In this document: one piece after another, positions 37,297 through 50,348 of the stretch | Position numbering within the stretch: the stretch's first letter is position 1 | How the letters are laid out: every line of letters begins with the position of its first letter | NCBI RefSeq assembly: GCF_016808095.1 | Contig: NC_068972.1 | Span: forward strand, 22,312,289 to 22,376,288 | Length of the DNA stretch: 64,000 nt | Source of the DNA: Vigna angularis | Taxonomy: Eukaryota; Streptophyta; Magnoliopsida; Fabales; Fabaceae | Direction: 5' to 3' | The notes under the pieces: model-generated | The model's input: only the letters and a program-made list of their open reading frames with translations | Told to the model about the DNA's origin: nothing | Database searches by the model: none | Translations under genes and position numbers: made by a program

Positions 37297-38670
37297 CGTA
37301 GTCGATAGTGACAACTATATACCTCTTGATAAAGATGGAAAGCCATTTACAAAAAGAAAATGGACTGATGAGCAGAAACATTGGTATTTACTAAACTTTA
37401 AGGCTCGTAATTCACTAATGTGTGCTCTCTCTAAAGATGAATACAAAAAAGTCCATGCCTACAAAGGAGCAAAGGAAATGTGGGACACCCTGGTTGTAAC
37501 ATATGAAGGATCACATGAGGTCAAGAGAAACAAGTTTAGTTTGTTGACCAAACAATGAGTTATTCATCATGCTGGAAAATGAGAACGTTCATAACACATT
37601 CAGTAGATTTCAAACGATCCTCAATGAACTCGAATCATTAGGAAAGTCCTACGACAACTTTGATCACATTGACAAAATCTTGTGCAACCTTCCCAGATAG
37701 TGGAGACCATAGGTTAGTACTCTCAGATCGAAAAATTTAGATGGTATGAGCCTAGAGAAGATGGTTGGAATTCTTAAGGTGCACGAGCTTGAACTCCAAC
37801 AAGATGGATCAATAAAGAAAGAAAAGAGCATTTCTCTTAAGGCTGCCAAAAGAGCACCTACAAAAGCCCTTAGAACGAATGAATCCTTATAAGAGTCTAA
37901 TGATGAAGAAGACTTTATGGACAAAAATGTGGAAGAGGAACTTTCGTTCATCTCAAGAAAGCTTCACTTGAAGTGGAGAAGAAAGAAATGCACAATGTTC
38001 AAGGGTAGACGCATAGGGTCTAGCTCACGAAGCAATCAAAAGGACAGACGAATGGAAGAAACCATAGTTTGTTATGAGTGCAACAAACCTGGACAATTCA
38101 AGTCTGAATGTCTTAATCTAAAAAAAGCAAAAAGAAAAGTTGCTCCTCCTAGGCATGACAAGAAGAAAGTGCTTATGAGCATCTGGGAAGACTTGGAAAC
38201 CTTTGAAGAAGAAGAATAAGCAAATATGTGCCTCATGGCAGGAAGCGTTGAATACTCATCAGATGAGTCTAACAAAGAGGTAGATTTCTCTGTCTTGCAT
38301 TTTGTTATTCATACATATTATGAATTATTTTCATATTCTTTCAAATTGTTTGCCACATACAAACAATTGTGAGAACAAAACAAGAAACTATCAAAAGAGA
38401 ATGGTATTTTGAAAGAAGAAATAACATTGTTCGAGGATGATGTGAAATCTCTTAAACAAAATGTTAGTAATCTCGAAAGGAAGCTAAAAAACCCTTTCAA
38501 AAAATAAGAAACTTGTACAAGATAAAACTGTGACTGAAAAAGCTAAACGTATCGAGTCTCTCAAACATGAAAATGACACTTTAACTAAAGTGCTCAACAG
38601 AACATTTGAGAGGAATGATTGTGGAAGACTTCTATTCAAAGATAGTAAGCTTTTGGTTGATTTTCAAAAT
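37297..38670 (+). pseudogene. Decayed copia gag fragment
   Basis: Reads DNYIPLDKDGKPFTKRKW at about 37310-37360, then GAKEMWDTLVVTYEGSHEVK, typical of the copia gag (UBN2) family. Stops (for example TGA at about 37557) and frame changes follow. A zinc knuckle CYECNKPGQFKSEC is at about 38075-38115, with Gln in place of the usual His. A Lys/Glu-rich coiled-coil tail runs on to about 38670. No pol, LTRs or target duplication were found, so it is a truncated remnant. Confidence 0.8.
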
Positions 38671-40378
38671 TAAACTACAACTAACCTAGATGTTCAAAAA
38701 ATACGTTCTTGTAGTCAAATTAAATATCTGAGTTTAGTTTCCAAAGAATTAACTCATTTGAATGTCTATGGAAAAAAGTTATTAACAAACTAGTAAGGAA
38801 ATGTCGATGTTACAAAGTTTTATGTTGCATCGGGCATCATTCTTTTTGCTGGACACGAGTTGTCCTGTAATTTTTGCGTTAGACGCCACTTCTTTTCATA
38901 TACTTCCTTCAATGATGCTAAATCAATTCTTGGGACTTGATTAGGCTCTCATCATTCAACTTCTCTGCCTAGTGCTTAAAATTTCCTTTTCAGGAAGGTT
39001 TCCTTTGTGGCTAAACTCATTTCTTCCATGTTGATTTGTGAGGGTCAAAATTCAATTCTTCTAAACTATCTTACAACGCTCAGCATCAATTTTGAAGTTT
39101 AAACCACAACATTCTTCATTTCTTTGCAAAAGTGTTGCATTTAAAAAAAAAAATCATTGAAGTCACACTTTTCTAATTATTCATACCTCATTCTATAATT
39201 CTTTTTTATTCTCTTATAAACTTAATTTTATTTTGAAATATTATGAACTTGACTAAGATTGAAACTTTTCTTAGAAAAAATGATTACTTTTATATTATAT
39301 TTATTTCTGTGTTAATAAAAGTTATTTTTATTTAAATTATTAGGATTATTTTTGTATCGTTATTTTTTATTTTAGAAAGTCTATATTTTATAAATGCAAA
39401 TTTGATTTGTTTTTATTAATATATGTGATAATTATATATTTTTTTAAAATTTTACATTGATTATTTTATCATTGATATCAATATTATTCTTCGATAATAG
39501 TTTGTTAGGATTTCTTTTTACGCTGGTTGAGAAATTTTTTTGCCAACACTTATTAGTATTATATTTAGTCAAATCAACTAGGGAATTTTTTAAGCAACAT
39601 CGATAAGAAAAATTCAACAAAAAGAAATTTCAATTAAGAATATAGTAAAAATAATCTCTATCGATGTCAATCTAAATAATAATAGTCAATAATAACTGAA
39701 AAAAAATCTCGATCAACATCAATTAAGAAAAAAAATTATCAATATCACTTAAAAAAATCTTAACAAGTTTTGATGAAATTCTAAAATTGATAAAAAAAGA
39801 TTTTAAATTATTATAATTATTTTATATTCAAATAATTTTTTGTATTTAGCAGTAATTAAATACTGTATTATAAAGTTAAAATTTAATAAATTTAAATTAT
39901 TTTCTAAAAATATTTTAAACATAAAATAATTTAAATTAAATTTATTTTAAATGTTTTAGAAATTGTTGTAAAAACATAACAAATATTACATTTGAGTAAT
40001 TAATTACTATGTGAGAACGGCCTGACTCACATAAGACACGCGTACAATCATATCTTTCAGTGGCAATTAGTTCTTACAAAACCTAACTTCTGTGCAATTT
40101 TAGTAGTCAATAAAAATTGCCATGGAAAGTTATTACTCCAACCATGTTTTTCAATTATAAATTGAGTCTTGTACGAAAACCAATTCATGTGTAGAATTTT
40201 CATATTCAACACTAATAAACAACCATATTTCTTGCTTAAAAACATAAAAATACATTTCGCATATCTCCCAACCTTTTTTAATTTGTAATTTACGATCCCA
40301 AACCGTTTAAAGCTTTTCCATTAAATAAAATTGATAAACACGTTATATTTATTTCATTTATAATTTATGTTTCTTTAA
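38671..40378. other. Intergenic, AT-rich
   Basis: Very AT-rich with homopolymer runs and degenerate short repeats around 39580-39780 (ATCGATGTCAAT-like phrases). No gene or delimited element was seen. Confidence 0.45.
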
Positions 40379-42317
40379 GGCTTAAACGGGTAAATTTTTG
40401 TTTAGTACCTAGTTTTAAAAGTGAAAGACATTGATTCCCAAAATTGTAAAAATTATATGAATAAAGTCATATATGTTAAGTTGATAAAAACAGCGTTAAC
40501 TTCACACTTACGTGGCTGCATTTTTTTCTCTCTCCGCTGCTCCACCTTTTTCTCTCTCTTTTCTATTTCTCTCGGTCCACTACAATCTTTTACGATTTTA
40601 TATTCTCCTCCAACCGAGTTCATCTTTTTCACCTACACACAGAAAACCAAGAAATCCATACACAGAAAACCCAAGAACCTACACACAGAAACCTAGAAGC
40701 CCTTCTTCAATCTTCATTCATATGTATTCACGAACACGGTCAAGTTTAATACTACTCCCCATTCTCTTGTACTCATCCTCTGCAGCAGTGCGACTCTGCC
40801 GCTTCTTCACCTCCTCCGCCTTCCTCTCAGCCTCCGCTTGCTCCTCTTCCTACTGTCGCCTCAGCTCCACCTTCGTTACCTTCGGCACGGGTATCGACAC
40901 TTGCCTTCTTGTCCACCTTTTTCATCGCCTTCTCTAGCTCTTTCTTCCCCGAAGACCTCCATTGTTGGCTTCACCAAATCTTGACTCCATCACAAATCCA
41001 AGCCAAGGACAGTCTCTTCCATCAGGTTTGTAATCAATCCACCGATTGATTTCGACTTTGCTCCTCATTCTTCCCTTAGATCTTCTTTCCTTCATCTTTG
41101 CCTGATTAGAATCTCATTTACATTCCATTTCACCGATTGAAATCGGATTCTAACCACTTCAACCGTTTAAATCTTCCTTTGCTCTGTTTAAAAGGTTTTC
41201 CTCCAATCAATTTCTCCTTCCTATCGTTTAATCGGTTCATCTTATGGTCTCTGCTTCATTTAGGGTTTTTTGCACCGATTAAAACATCCCAAATCCTCAA
41301 CCCTAGAAATTACACTGAATAAACCTTCAATATAGGGTTCACCGTTTGTTTTCTCTGTCTTCCGCTGTGCTTCTCATGGTTCCTCGCCGATCTGCCTCGA
41401 CCTAGACCTATCAGGGGAACTGTGCAATAAGAAAACGCGGGAAAGGTCCAGCAACAGGTGGGAATTAGAAGGAGGAGGAGGAGGCATTGAGGGGCCGTTA
41501 AACTGGCCCGGTGGCGTAGATAATGAAAATGGTGTGGATGCCAAGGGAGGAGCAGGAGGAGTGAGTCTAAAAAAAGAGGCTCCTCAACCATGGTAACAGT
41601 TGACGAAAAAGATGCCATACCTTGTAGGTTGGTGAAGGTTTCGCAATGGAGGTTGTTGCGCGAGAATGATGGAGAAGGGGGTGGGTCGGTGGTGTCCTGG
41701 TTACGCAAAGCTATGGAGGTGTTTGGTGAAGAAGATGAATGTGACGGATTCGCAGTGGCTTCGCGATTGGGGAATTTCTGATTGCAGGTCTGTGTTGATG
41801 GTGGTGGTGGTCAGGTGAAATAGGGTTTGATGGCGGTGAAGATGATCAGCGGTGGTGCTAGGTTGCGGTGGTGGCTTGTGGTGGTCCACTTCCCACAACA
41901 CACCTCTCTCCATTCCCATCCTCTCCGTATTCCTCTTCCTCCACTTCTACATCCTCATCACCACCGCCCAGGACCACTTCTCCCTCGTCACCACCACCCA
42001 TGACCACTTCTCCCTCGTCACCACCAAACTACAAAAAGAGAAAAACAAAAAACAAAAATGTCCGTTTATGAAAATTATGAAAATCATTAATATAGAAAGA
42101 GAAAAAGTTGAACGTTGCAGAAAAAACAGATGAGAGAAGAAAAATGTCAGATTTTATTACCACGTCAGCACGAATTTAACTCCGTTTATGCTAATTTAAC
42201 GGGGAGACTTTATTTATACAATTTTTACAACTTTGGGACTCAATAGATTCAATTTTAAAACCGGGTACTAAACAGAAATTTACCTTTTAATATGGGGACG
42301 AAGTAAACATTTAAGCC
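40379..42317. mobile_element. MULE-like element with captured host DNA (Pack-MULE-like)
   Basis: The ends form imperfect inverted repeats of about 130 bp. Both start GGCTTAAA and share GTTTAGTACC and TTGTAAAAATT; the left end lacks about 24 bp present in the right. The flanking 9 bp match at 7 of 9 positions (TTTCTTTAA and TTTTTTTGA), compatible with an old MULE duplication. There is no transposase. The interior is C/T-rich and coding-like, unlike its surroundings, and includes a CCDC124-like fragment at 40760-40946. The region 41300-41880 is also GC-rich with ORFs on both strands but no recognised family. Confidence 0.7.
40760..40946 (-). pseudogene. CCDC124-like gene fragment captured by a MULE
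   Basis: On the minus strand one frame reads KKELEKAMKKVDKKA, then after a one-base shift near 40900, VSIPVPKVTKVELRRQ, a TAG stop at 40850-40852, and EEEQAEAERKAEEVKKRQ followed by SRTAAEDEYKRM. This order is that of the plant homologues of coiled-coil protein CCDC124, a small conserved charged protein linked to ribosomes in animals. The frameshift and stop make it non-functional. It lies between MULE-like inverted repeats. Confidence 0.72.
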
Positions 42318-43489
42318 TTTTTTTGAAATATGTGAACTAATCTGGTTCACCACAAATTCGAACCAGATTGAATTGAGAAAAGAAATTAAAATTTTGATAT
42401 GGATTGATTTTGAATCTGGTTTACTAAAGCTCAATTCACTTAGGTTGAATTCATGGTGAGTCGAGTTAATTCACTAATTACCTAATTTTTCTTTTAATGT
42501 TTGTTTTTAAATTATATTTGAAATTTAAGATGATTTTGGATTGTATTATATATTTTTAATTTTAATTTTTTTCTTAAATTTAATATCATTTTATATTAAA
42601 ATTTATTTAAATTTAAATTATAAAAATAATTTGTTACTTTTTAAAAATGAAAATAAAATATTATAATTAACTAAATTAATCCACCAATTCGTTATTAGTA
42701 ATGAATTGAATTAACTCTCGCCAACATGTCATTTTGATAACACTATATTTAATTTGTTTTATACACTTTATTTTATAAACTTGTTATCATTTTCAATTTA
42801 TCTTTTCATTTTTATCTCTAAACTCAACATTAATAATCTTTAAAGGAAATTATCTGCATTTAGAACAAACATCTTATTCTATGTAAATTAAAAATACAAT
42901 TTATATATTTAAAATAGTATTTAATACGAATTTTAGTTAAACTAAAAATAAGCATCTATCCTCCTCCATACAATTTCTAAAAGAAAAATGTTCTTACACG
43001 AAAACTAATTCATACATAGAACTTTCATAGTCAATAAAAATGGGTATGCAAATTCTTTGACAAAATAGTTCCTTCATATAATCTAAGTCGTCTTTAAAAA
43101 TAGTCAATGATCTAACTTAGATTTTACTCTTTTTAATGAATGTCAAGATAAGATACTTCTCTGACGAGAAAATAATACAAGAATTAAGTTATTCTTCCCA
43201 TCCTATTGTTAAACTAGTCAGAATTTAGACCCTGATTCCATATCCATATAATAATAATCCAACCTTAAAATATGGTATTTGTTGAAATCAGAACGATGAG
43301 CTACAACAATGTAAACCAACAATCAACAACTTTCGTTGACCGATGGTATCAACCAATCAAAGTACAGGTCATGTAAGCAATTTACAATGATATTCTAAAG
43401 AAATACTAAATATCGTACATTGTTCATCCTGGTACAACACTATCTGGTTCCGCCTTTTTATTGTATGGACCAGACTCTGCCTCAAGAAA
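42318..43489. other. Intergenic, AT-rich
   Basis: Downstream of the R3H gene's stop codon. AT-rich, no gene or bounded repeat seen. The 3' untranslated region of the minus-strand R3H gene must start within it at 43489. Confidence 0.45.
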
Positions 43490-46129
43490 CTACCAACTTC
43501 CTTCCTTGGTCATCTTCAGAAAATGGGACAGAGTGATATTTGGGAGCACAGGAGAACCCTTTTTCTTCTTCTTTATCTTCGTCATCTTGGAACACTTATA
43601 ATCTGTCACTGTATCCGATGCCAGATTGTAGAACTGTTCACAGAATATTTCACCAAATTAAATTAAATTTCGTCCAAATTAAGTGCACTCCCTCAAACAA
43701 AAGTCTTAGTTTGTTTAAAGGAACATATCCTACGGAAATATTGTCTGATTTTTGGTGTGTAAATCATTTTCTGCTGTCCACGTAAAAATAAAAATCTGAT
43801 ATTTGGGGTAACATTCAAAAGAAAAACATTTTCCAGGTTATAGTTCTTTAATGATATTTATTTACCTGAAGAAAATTTTGTGTTTGCAGTATTTCTCAAA
43901 TCTTACTTTTCTGTGCACTAATAAAGATAATAATAATAGAGTATTTAGTTGTCACCATTAACAAATGGAGCAGCATATTACCTCACAAACTCCATGCAGA
44001 AGCAATCTATGGAAAGGATCCTGAATTTGCAATTCAAGAACATCTCCATCTGTGCTTGCTGTTATGAATGTCCGTAAACATTCCTAAAGCAAAAGGTTCC
44101 ATAAATGACAAAATGCATATTAGTAATTAGTTAGAGCAAATGAAAAAATTAAGCAACAATATTGGCCCCTTTGTCTGCACAAATAATGATTTGATAAGGG
44201 TAATATCAATCAAGAATAAAATTTATACCTCATAATTGTCTATGAGCTCAGGAAGAGAACTGCGGCGAAGTGCATCTCTTGTTCTACAATCGATTCTATG
44301 CCAACCATTTAACACTGTCATCTTATCAGCATCAATGTGACCTTTCCTTTTTTGTAAGGAGTTTTCCAGGGAATTAATTATATTAACCTACCAAAACAAA
44401 CAAAATCTATTATGAGATGCTTCCGAGAAGTCACCACACCAAGTGAAGATATATGCCAAACCAGAAATCAACAATAAGCCTCAAGGTTATACTTTCACCT
44501 TGATCTAAACTAATGATCCTCAGGTGTACACACATCGTTTCACATGTTTGTTCAATTGTAGGTTCATCAAAATGCTTTCCTAAACAGTAAAAAATTACAA
44601 GGATGGAGTCTATAAAAACAAGAAGTTAAAACCTCTTTATCCATGTCTATATTCCTGAATTTGTCCCACTCCTCTATGTTAGTCAAGGAAAATGTAGAAG
44701 GCGGAACTTCATCACCTGTAAAATGAATCCAATCACTGTTAACATACAGAATAGGAACAATCATCGGACACACACAAAGAAGAAAAGAAAGAATACATCA
44801 GAAAATGACTAAAAAAATTATAGTAGATATCATTACAGAAAGTTCAAAGTCACTTCACTTCCAACGTGTTCTATATACATTTGATGTAATAAATCGTGTG
44901 CTCAAAAAGAAAACCATGTAATTTAGTAAGATATCTTCCATTCTTGTTTGTGTAGATGCAATATTGCCTTATCAAAAAAAGAAACAAGGCAGCCATGAAT
45001 AACACATACAGCAGATGAGTCAGATATATACCCCAAGGTGGTGGGGCAAATAAGCCTCTAATCTCATCAGCATTTAAACTCGGTACTAGTTCCATCAAGA
45101 GACGATCATTTAACCACCTACGGGACCTTCGATTTGTGACCTAAAACAGGTAACACAAGTATCAATAACATAATAGTGAAATCAAAAAACTAATATCTTG
45201 TGATTGTTCTCACTCAGAGTTTGTAAAAATATGAACTGACAATTAGCAAAGATCAGCCTCTTAGAAGACCCACTTACAATGTAAACAAAAGTTTAAAATT
45301 TTAAGAAATCCTGCAGTACCTCATTAACCTGAAGGCTGTAAAAACTCTAAAAAGAGAGATCCACAAAACAATAATTCATATTTCATACAAACAATAGCTC
45401 ACATTAGACTAGTCAATGCTTCCTTATGCATCCTTTTAAAATACAATAATAGACAAATTACTAAACTGTCTTGATCTCAAAACATTCAAAAAGACAATAT
45501 TTGTGATTAGAGTTGTTATTTAAACTTCTGTCCTCCAAACAAGAACTACTCAATCATAAAACACCATGCCACTTAATGAAAATAACCATAGCTCACTGGT
45601 TTCATAATGCGATTACCAAATTTATTAAATGTTAATCAAAGTCAACACACAAAAAAAAAAGACACATATTTAGCCAAGAACCAAAAGAAAGTGATAACAT
45701 TGACCAGTTTCTCAAAAACACGGCCATTACATTTCCATATCAAATAGAAGAGAAACACCAATACTTACTGAAAACACAGTATACACATAATTATAATTGC
45801 ACATGGAAAATAAACAGTATACCAACCTTTCCAGTTAAGCTCTCAAGGAACTCTATCTTCTTTTCGATGGACATGCCACTGGATTTCGACCCATCTAATA
45901 ATTTCCAACAAAATTACTAATTAATTTAAGAATACGAGCAACATGGATCTGGCCACGCAAGATTCAATCATTGAAACCCAATAAGTTCAAGACCATCTCC
46001 AAGAGCACGCAATTTTGGAAAAAAAAAAAAGAGTGCATTTTTTATTCTCTAAAAAATAAAAGAGTTACCTTTGGGAGGGTCGCTGAAAGAGGAAAAAAAA
46101 AGATGGTCTAGTTCTCTGTGAAGAACCAT
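43490..46129 (-). CDS. R3H-domain single-stranded nucleic-acid-binding protein
   Basis: Seven exons on the minus strand: 46129-46069, 45894-45827, 45140-45032, 44715-44633, 44387-44229, 44083-43982, 43633-43490. All introns are GT-AG and the phases fit, giving 241 aa. The start MVLHRELDHLFF was chosen because it opens the first exon's frame nearest the first donor; an in-frame upstream Met (46234) would add 35 residues. The middle reads NRRSRRWLNDRLLMELVP, then EIRGLFAPPPWGDEVP and EEWDKFRNIDMDKE. The R3H motif (Arg-x3-His) is in DPFHRLLLHGVCEFYNL near residues 180-197. It is followed by a Lys-rich stretch and ITLSHFLKM near the C terminus. R3H domains bind single-stranded RNA or DNA. This matches a plant-wide single-copy-like family of unknown process, probably in cytosol or nucleus. 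No defects are visible. Confidence 0.9.
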
Positions 46130-47330
46130 GATTAGTTGACAATGGAAGAACCAAGCCGATCTACGAAATGGGATCGAAGAGAAAGATTGAAAAGAAAGGG
46201 ATTTGGAATAGATAGAAGACAATAACAGATTCACAAACGCAAAGCTGTGAGATAATATAATACGAGAAGAAGGAATATTCTTGTGTTTCTTGGATTATCA
46301 TATTTTATTCCTCAGGTGATGACGGTGTCCTTGGACTGCAAGTAATGGACCGTATTAGACATCTCATCAATTTAACTGGGCTGGATTTCTGGTCAGTATC
46401 TTCCTAGTTGCACCCTGTATTTTCGGCATACACCTCCATCATGGTGTAATGTAATGATAAAAATAACCTTTTAAATTCCGTTTACTCTGCTGATAGATTA
46501 AATTCCCACATGCTCAAATCAACAAAATAAAACATTAAATTATATACATTTGGTATGTCTTGGTTTTAAGTTGTAAGCTTTTAGTTTAGTCCTACATAAA
46601 AGTTAATTTTGGTTATTGGGGGTATTTCTTCATGCACTCTTATGGTTGTTTCATGGACTAATATGGGTATTTGTATGTAAAAGATAAAAATGTTTGGTTG
46701 TTGATGTTAGGAAAGAATTTCAAGTGATACAAGATGAAATGTTGCTCAAGTATCCAAATGTATCATATATCAAAACAGTTCTTAATTTATTTTAAAATAT
46801 TAAAATTAATGTATTTTGAAGACTCTAAGAAATATATAATAAAAAATTTAGTCCAGAATTCAAATTTCAAAGGTGTGCCGCAAGTTTCTTAAAAAAAACA
46901 TTTAAGAAGGTTTTAAATTCTCCTATTTTCATGATATATTTTAAATTGTTTCAAAAAGAAGTTAAAATAGTTAATATATAATAAAAAGAACTTTAATAAT
47001 AGGAGTGTTTTGAAGTTATCAATTATTTTATTTAATAATACTTTTCAAATTGCTTCTGACATGTAATTCAGAAGTATTTTAACACCTTCGAAAAATTATT
47101 GTTGGAAATCGAAAGAGAATACAGAAAGAAAGAAACATTTCTCTTATTTTCATTGTGTTTTTGTTGTTTTGTTATTGGTTTTCTTAGAGTAATTTATGTT
47201 TTTCTTTTCATGGTCTGGAAAATTATTGAATTTGAATACACAAGTTTATTTTAAAAAGTTTGATGATTCACGGATCTTTAAAAAATATTTTGGCATGTCA
47301 AAACTTTTAAACTTGATTGTAAATAAGTTT
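46130..47330. other. Intergenic, upstream of the R3H gene
   Basis: Holds the promoter and 5' leader of the minus-strand R3H gene near 46130-46330. The rest is AT-rich with nothing recognised. Confidence 0.4.
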
Positions 47331-50300
47331 ATAATATCCTAATTTTTATAATATTTAACTAGGGTAAAATATATCACATTTTTAATATTAAAACAGTTAA
47401 TTCAAGGAAAGCATATAAATTATTATTACAAATTAGAAATAACATATAATAGTAAGGTATATATAAACATCATTCTACACTATAAAAAGATATATTACAT
47501 TGAACAAAAAATAAAATATAAATTTTAAAAAATAAAAGAAAATGACAAAATGTCCTATTCTAGCTTTCACTTCTGCCACCAGTTAGCCCCTGCTCACTAG
47601 AGATTTTCCTAAGTTCACACCATTAAGGTGATCATTGCGAAAGAAAAAACAAGCACACACAAGAATAGACAAAGACAAAAAAAGTAAGCTAAAGTACCAA
47701 AATAACCTTCATACATTTGAAAACAATAAAATCACATTCATAATATAAATCAACTAATACAAGAATAATCATATCAACTTTAGACTTTAACCATTCGGAT
47801 ACATGTATTAATGTCGGACTCATGGGGACTAGGGTTGGGCATAGTTAACTTAAAAAACTTAAACTATAGTTTATCTATACTTTTTTAAACTTAAAAAACT
47901 TAAACTATTTTTACTAAAAACTAATTATACTCATTAATAATTCAGTTTAAAAAACTGAACTTATTTTATTTTGAGTACAGTTAACTATAGTTAACTGTTG
48001 GTTTTAGTTTTTCTAATTTCTTTCTCGATCGCAATTTCTAATCACAATTAGGTTTTCAAATTTCCTTTCTCCATCACAATTTTCTTCGAACCTCTCGTTC
48101 CGTTCTGTTCGTCTCGCTCGCCGCCATTGAAGGTTGTCGTCGTTGACGATTCCCGTTGAAGGTTCGTTGCTGTTGAAGACTCGCTTTCGTCGAAGACTCG
48201 CTTTCGTCGAAGACTCGCCGTTGTCAAAGGTTCGCCGTTGTTGAAGGCTTTGCCGCACTCTGTCATCGCCGAACTGTTGAAGGCTCTACCACCATTTTCG
48301 GAGGTTCTGAGAACACTTCTTGCTGGAAAGAGAAGCAAATCTACAACCCGGTACGAATGTTTTTCCCTCTCCCTTTCAAAAGAGATAAATCAAAATTGAG
48401 TCTTAGAATAAGGTCGTATCAGTTTATTCTTTGGAAGGTGAGTTTACAAGGCCGCTGTGGACTTTTGGTGTGAACCCTAGTCGCATTGTTGATGTTATAG
48501 TGTTTTGTGATGTGTAATGCTTAATGGAAATGTTTGGTGATTGTTTACATTGTTTGGTTTTATGATTGACATGAATGTTAACCTTTAATAGTGAAAGATT
48601 GGCTGGTTAGGAGTCTAATGTTTAATGATATTAGGGACTGTACAAGTTTGAGATTTTTTTCTTTATTGTTATAGTGCATATATGCTTGAATGTGTGTCAA
48701 AATTGATGGTGCTGTTAGTGATCCTGATGTGGTTAGGATTTTGATGTCTATAGTGAATGTGTTTTGTGGTTATTGGGTGGTTGATGATTCCTTGCATCCT
48801 AAAATGTAGTTTTTGAGACTATGACAGTGTTGTCAAGCCTACCGATGTGAGTATTTAATGAAAACTTGTTTGTTCTATGCTTGTTTTAGAATTGTCTCTA
48901 AATGATATTTTATTCCATGTTGTTTAACACAAGATATGCCTTTTATTAAAGCAATTTCATACTGAATAGTAATTGGATTTTTTTTTATGGCATGTCATTT
49001 TAAAAGTTGTTTAATGATTAATACTATTGTATAGTGTAGAGCACTATATTGTTAATTGTAGAATCAATTTTGAAATGTCAATTTGGTCATTGGAAGATTT
49101 GGACATCAAATTAGTCATCTATTGGTAACTATTTGACATTGCCTATATTTTGATCCCAGTAAATAGTAATTTTGGACTTTTGATGTAAAAATAAATAAAT
49201 AGATAAATGCGTTAGATGCCATGAAGTGATAGCTTGTATATTTATTGCTTTATTTACGTTTCCTGCACCATACCTTCTTTTCTTGCAAATTTACTTTCCA
49301 GCCTTCGCATCCTGTTGATTTCTTGCTTTGATTTTAACGTTCTTGTTCAATTAAAATTCAATTATGCTACTTTCTTTTCCATTCATATATGATGCTTTAC
49401 TTTTCAAGAGCATTTTTATTAGATCTTGGGTTATATTTCTAGTTTTTGCAGTTTCTTATTTAGTCCCATTGTACTTGGATTATGATTTCATAACGAAATT
49501 TCTTAGTTGTAATTGGTTGGATTAGATTCCTAAGCTTTGTATAACTGAGGTTCTGTTTTAGAATCCAAGAAAAACCAAAGTGGGCCTTAGTTAACAAGAG
49601 GTCTTTTTAAGCATAATTCAATTCAATTAAATAGTTGGAACAGGATTATTAATCCTGAAATTACTTTCTGATTAATTATAATTAGTTGTTTTCTGCTTGT
49701 TCTTTAATTTCATTGTTTATAGTTCTTTATTTTACCTTTACTGCTATGTTAGTAATATGTTACATCTTAAATTACATTCGTTGCACCTTACCCTTCATTG
49801 CTCAATTGTTAAATCTTTACGTTTGGCTTGTGAGTATGCATTGGAAATTCTAGTTTCTGCATAATATAATTTTAGCAGTCTAGTTCATTAGTTCTGTTTT
49901 AGCATTTACCCCATGAGAGGATTTTTCATTTCACTAATCTTTTAGTTCAACTAGTTGTAGTTCAATATTGAGTTTGTCCAATTACGTTCTTCAAGGATAT
50001 GAAATCTTTTTAAAAGGTTATAGGGTTCTCTTCAGAAATTAAAAAACTAAGAAGTGTATTTTATAAAATATATTTTATCTTGATTTGAGTTTATTAAAGT
50101 AAATGAAATAATAGTTGTTTTTTATCATTCTGGTAGCTTCCATATCTTAAGTAAATGAATTACTTCTACCATCCCATTTCCAGACACCTTCCTGGAAATT
50201 TCTAAATTTGTTTTCAGAGTTTATCACAACACTTTCATCAATGTAGTGATGTGATTTCTGAATTTGTTTTCAGACCCTATATCATCATCATCATTTAGAT

Positions 50301-50348
50301 AAATTTGCCTTTTGTTTGATTTAGCTCTTAATTAATGTAGTGACGTGA

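Noticed and set aside
41310..41708. 132-codon minus ORF in the Pack-MULE-like element
   Set aside because: Low-complexity Leu/Pro/Ser content with a competing plus ORF; no family, so it is mentioned only as possibly captured DNA.
44871..45098. Minus ORF with a hydrophobic C-terminal segment, like a membrane protein
   Set aside because: The hydrophobic part is intron read-through past the donor at 45031; the real exon is 45032-45140 of the R3H gene.
48013..48338. Arg/Glu-rich minus ORFs
   Set aside because: Antisense of the probable hAT 5' leader exon with short GAAGACTCGC-type tandem repeats; no family recognised.
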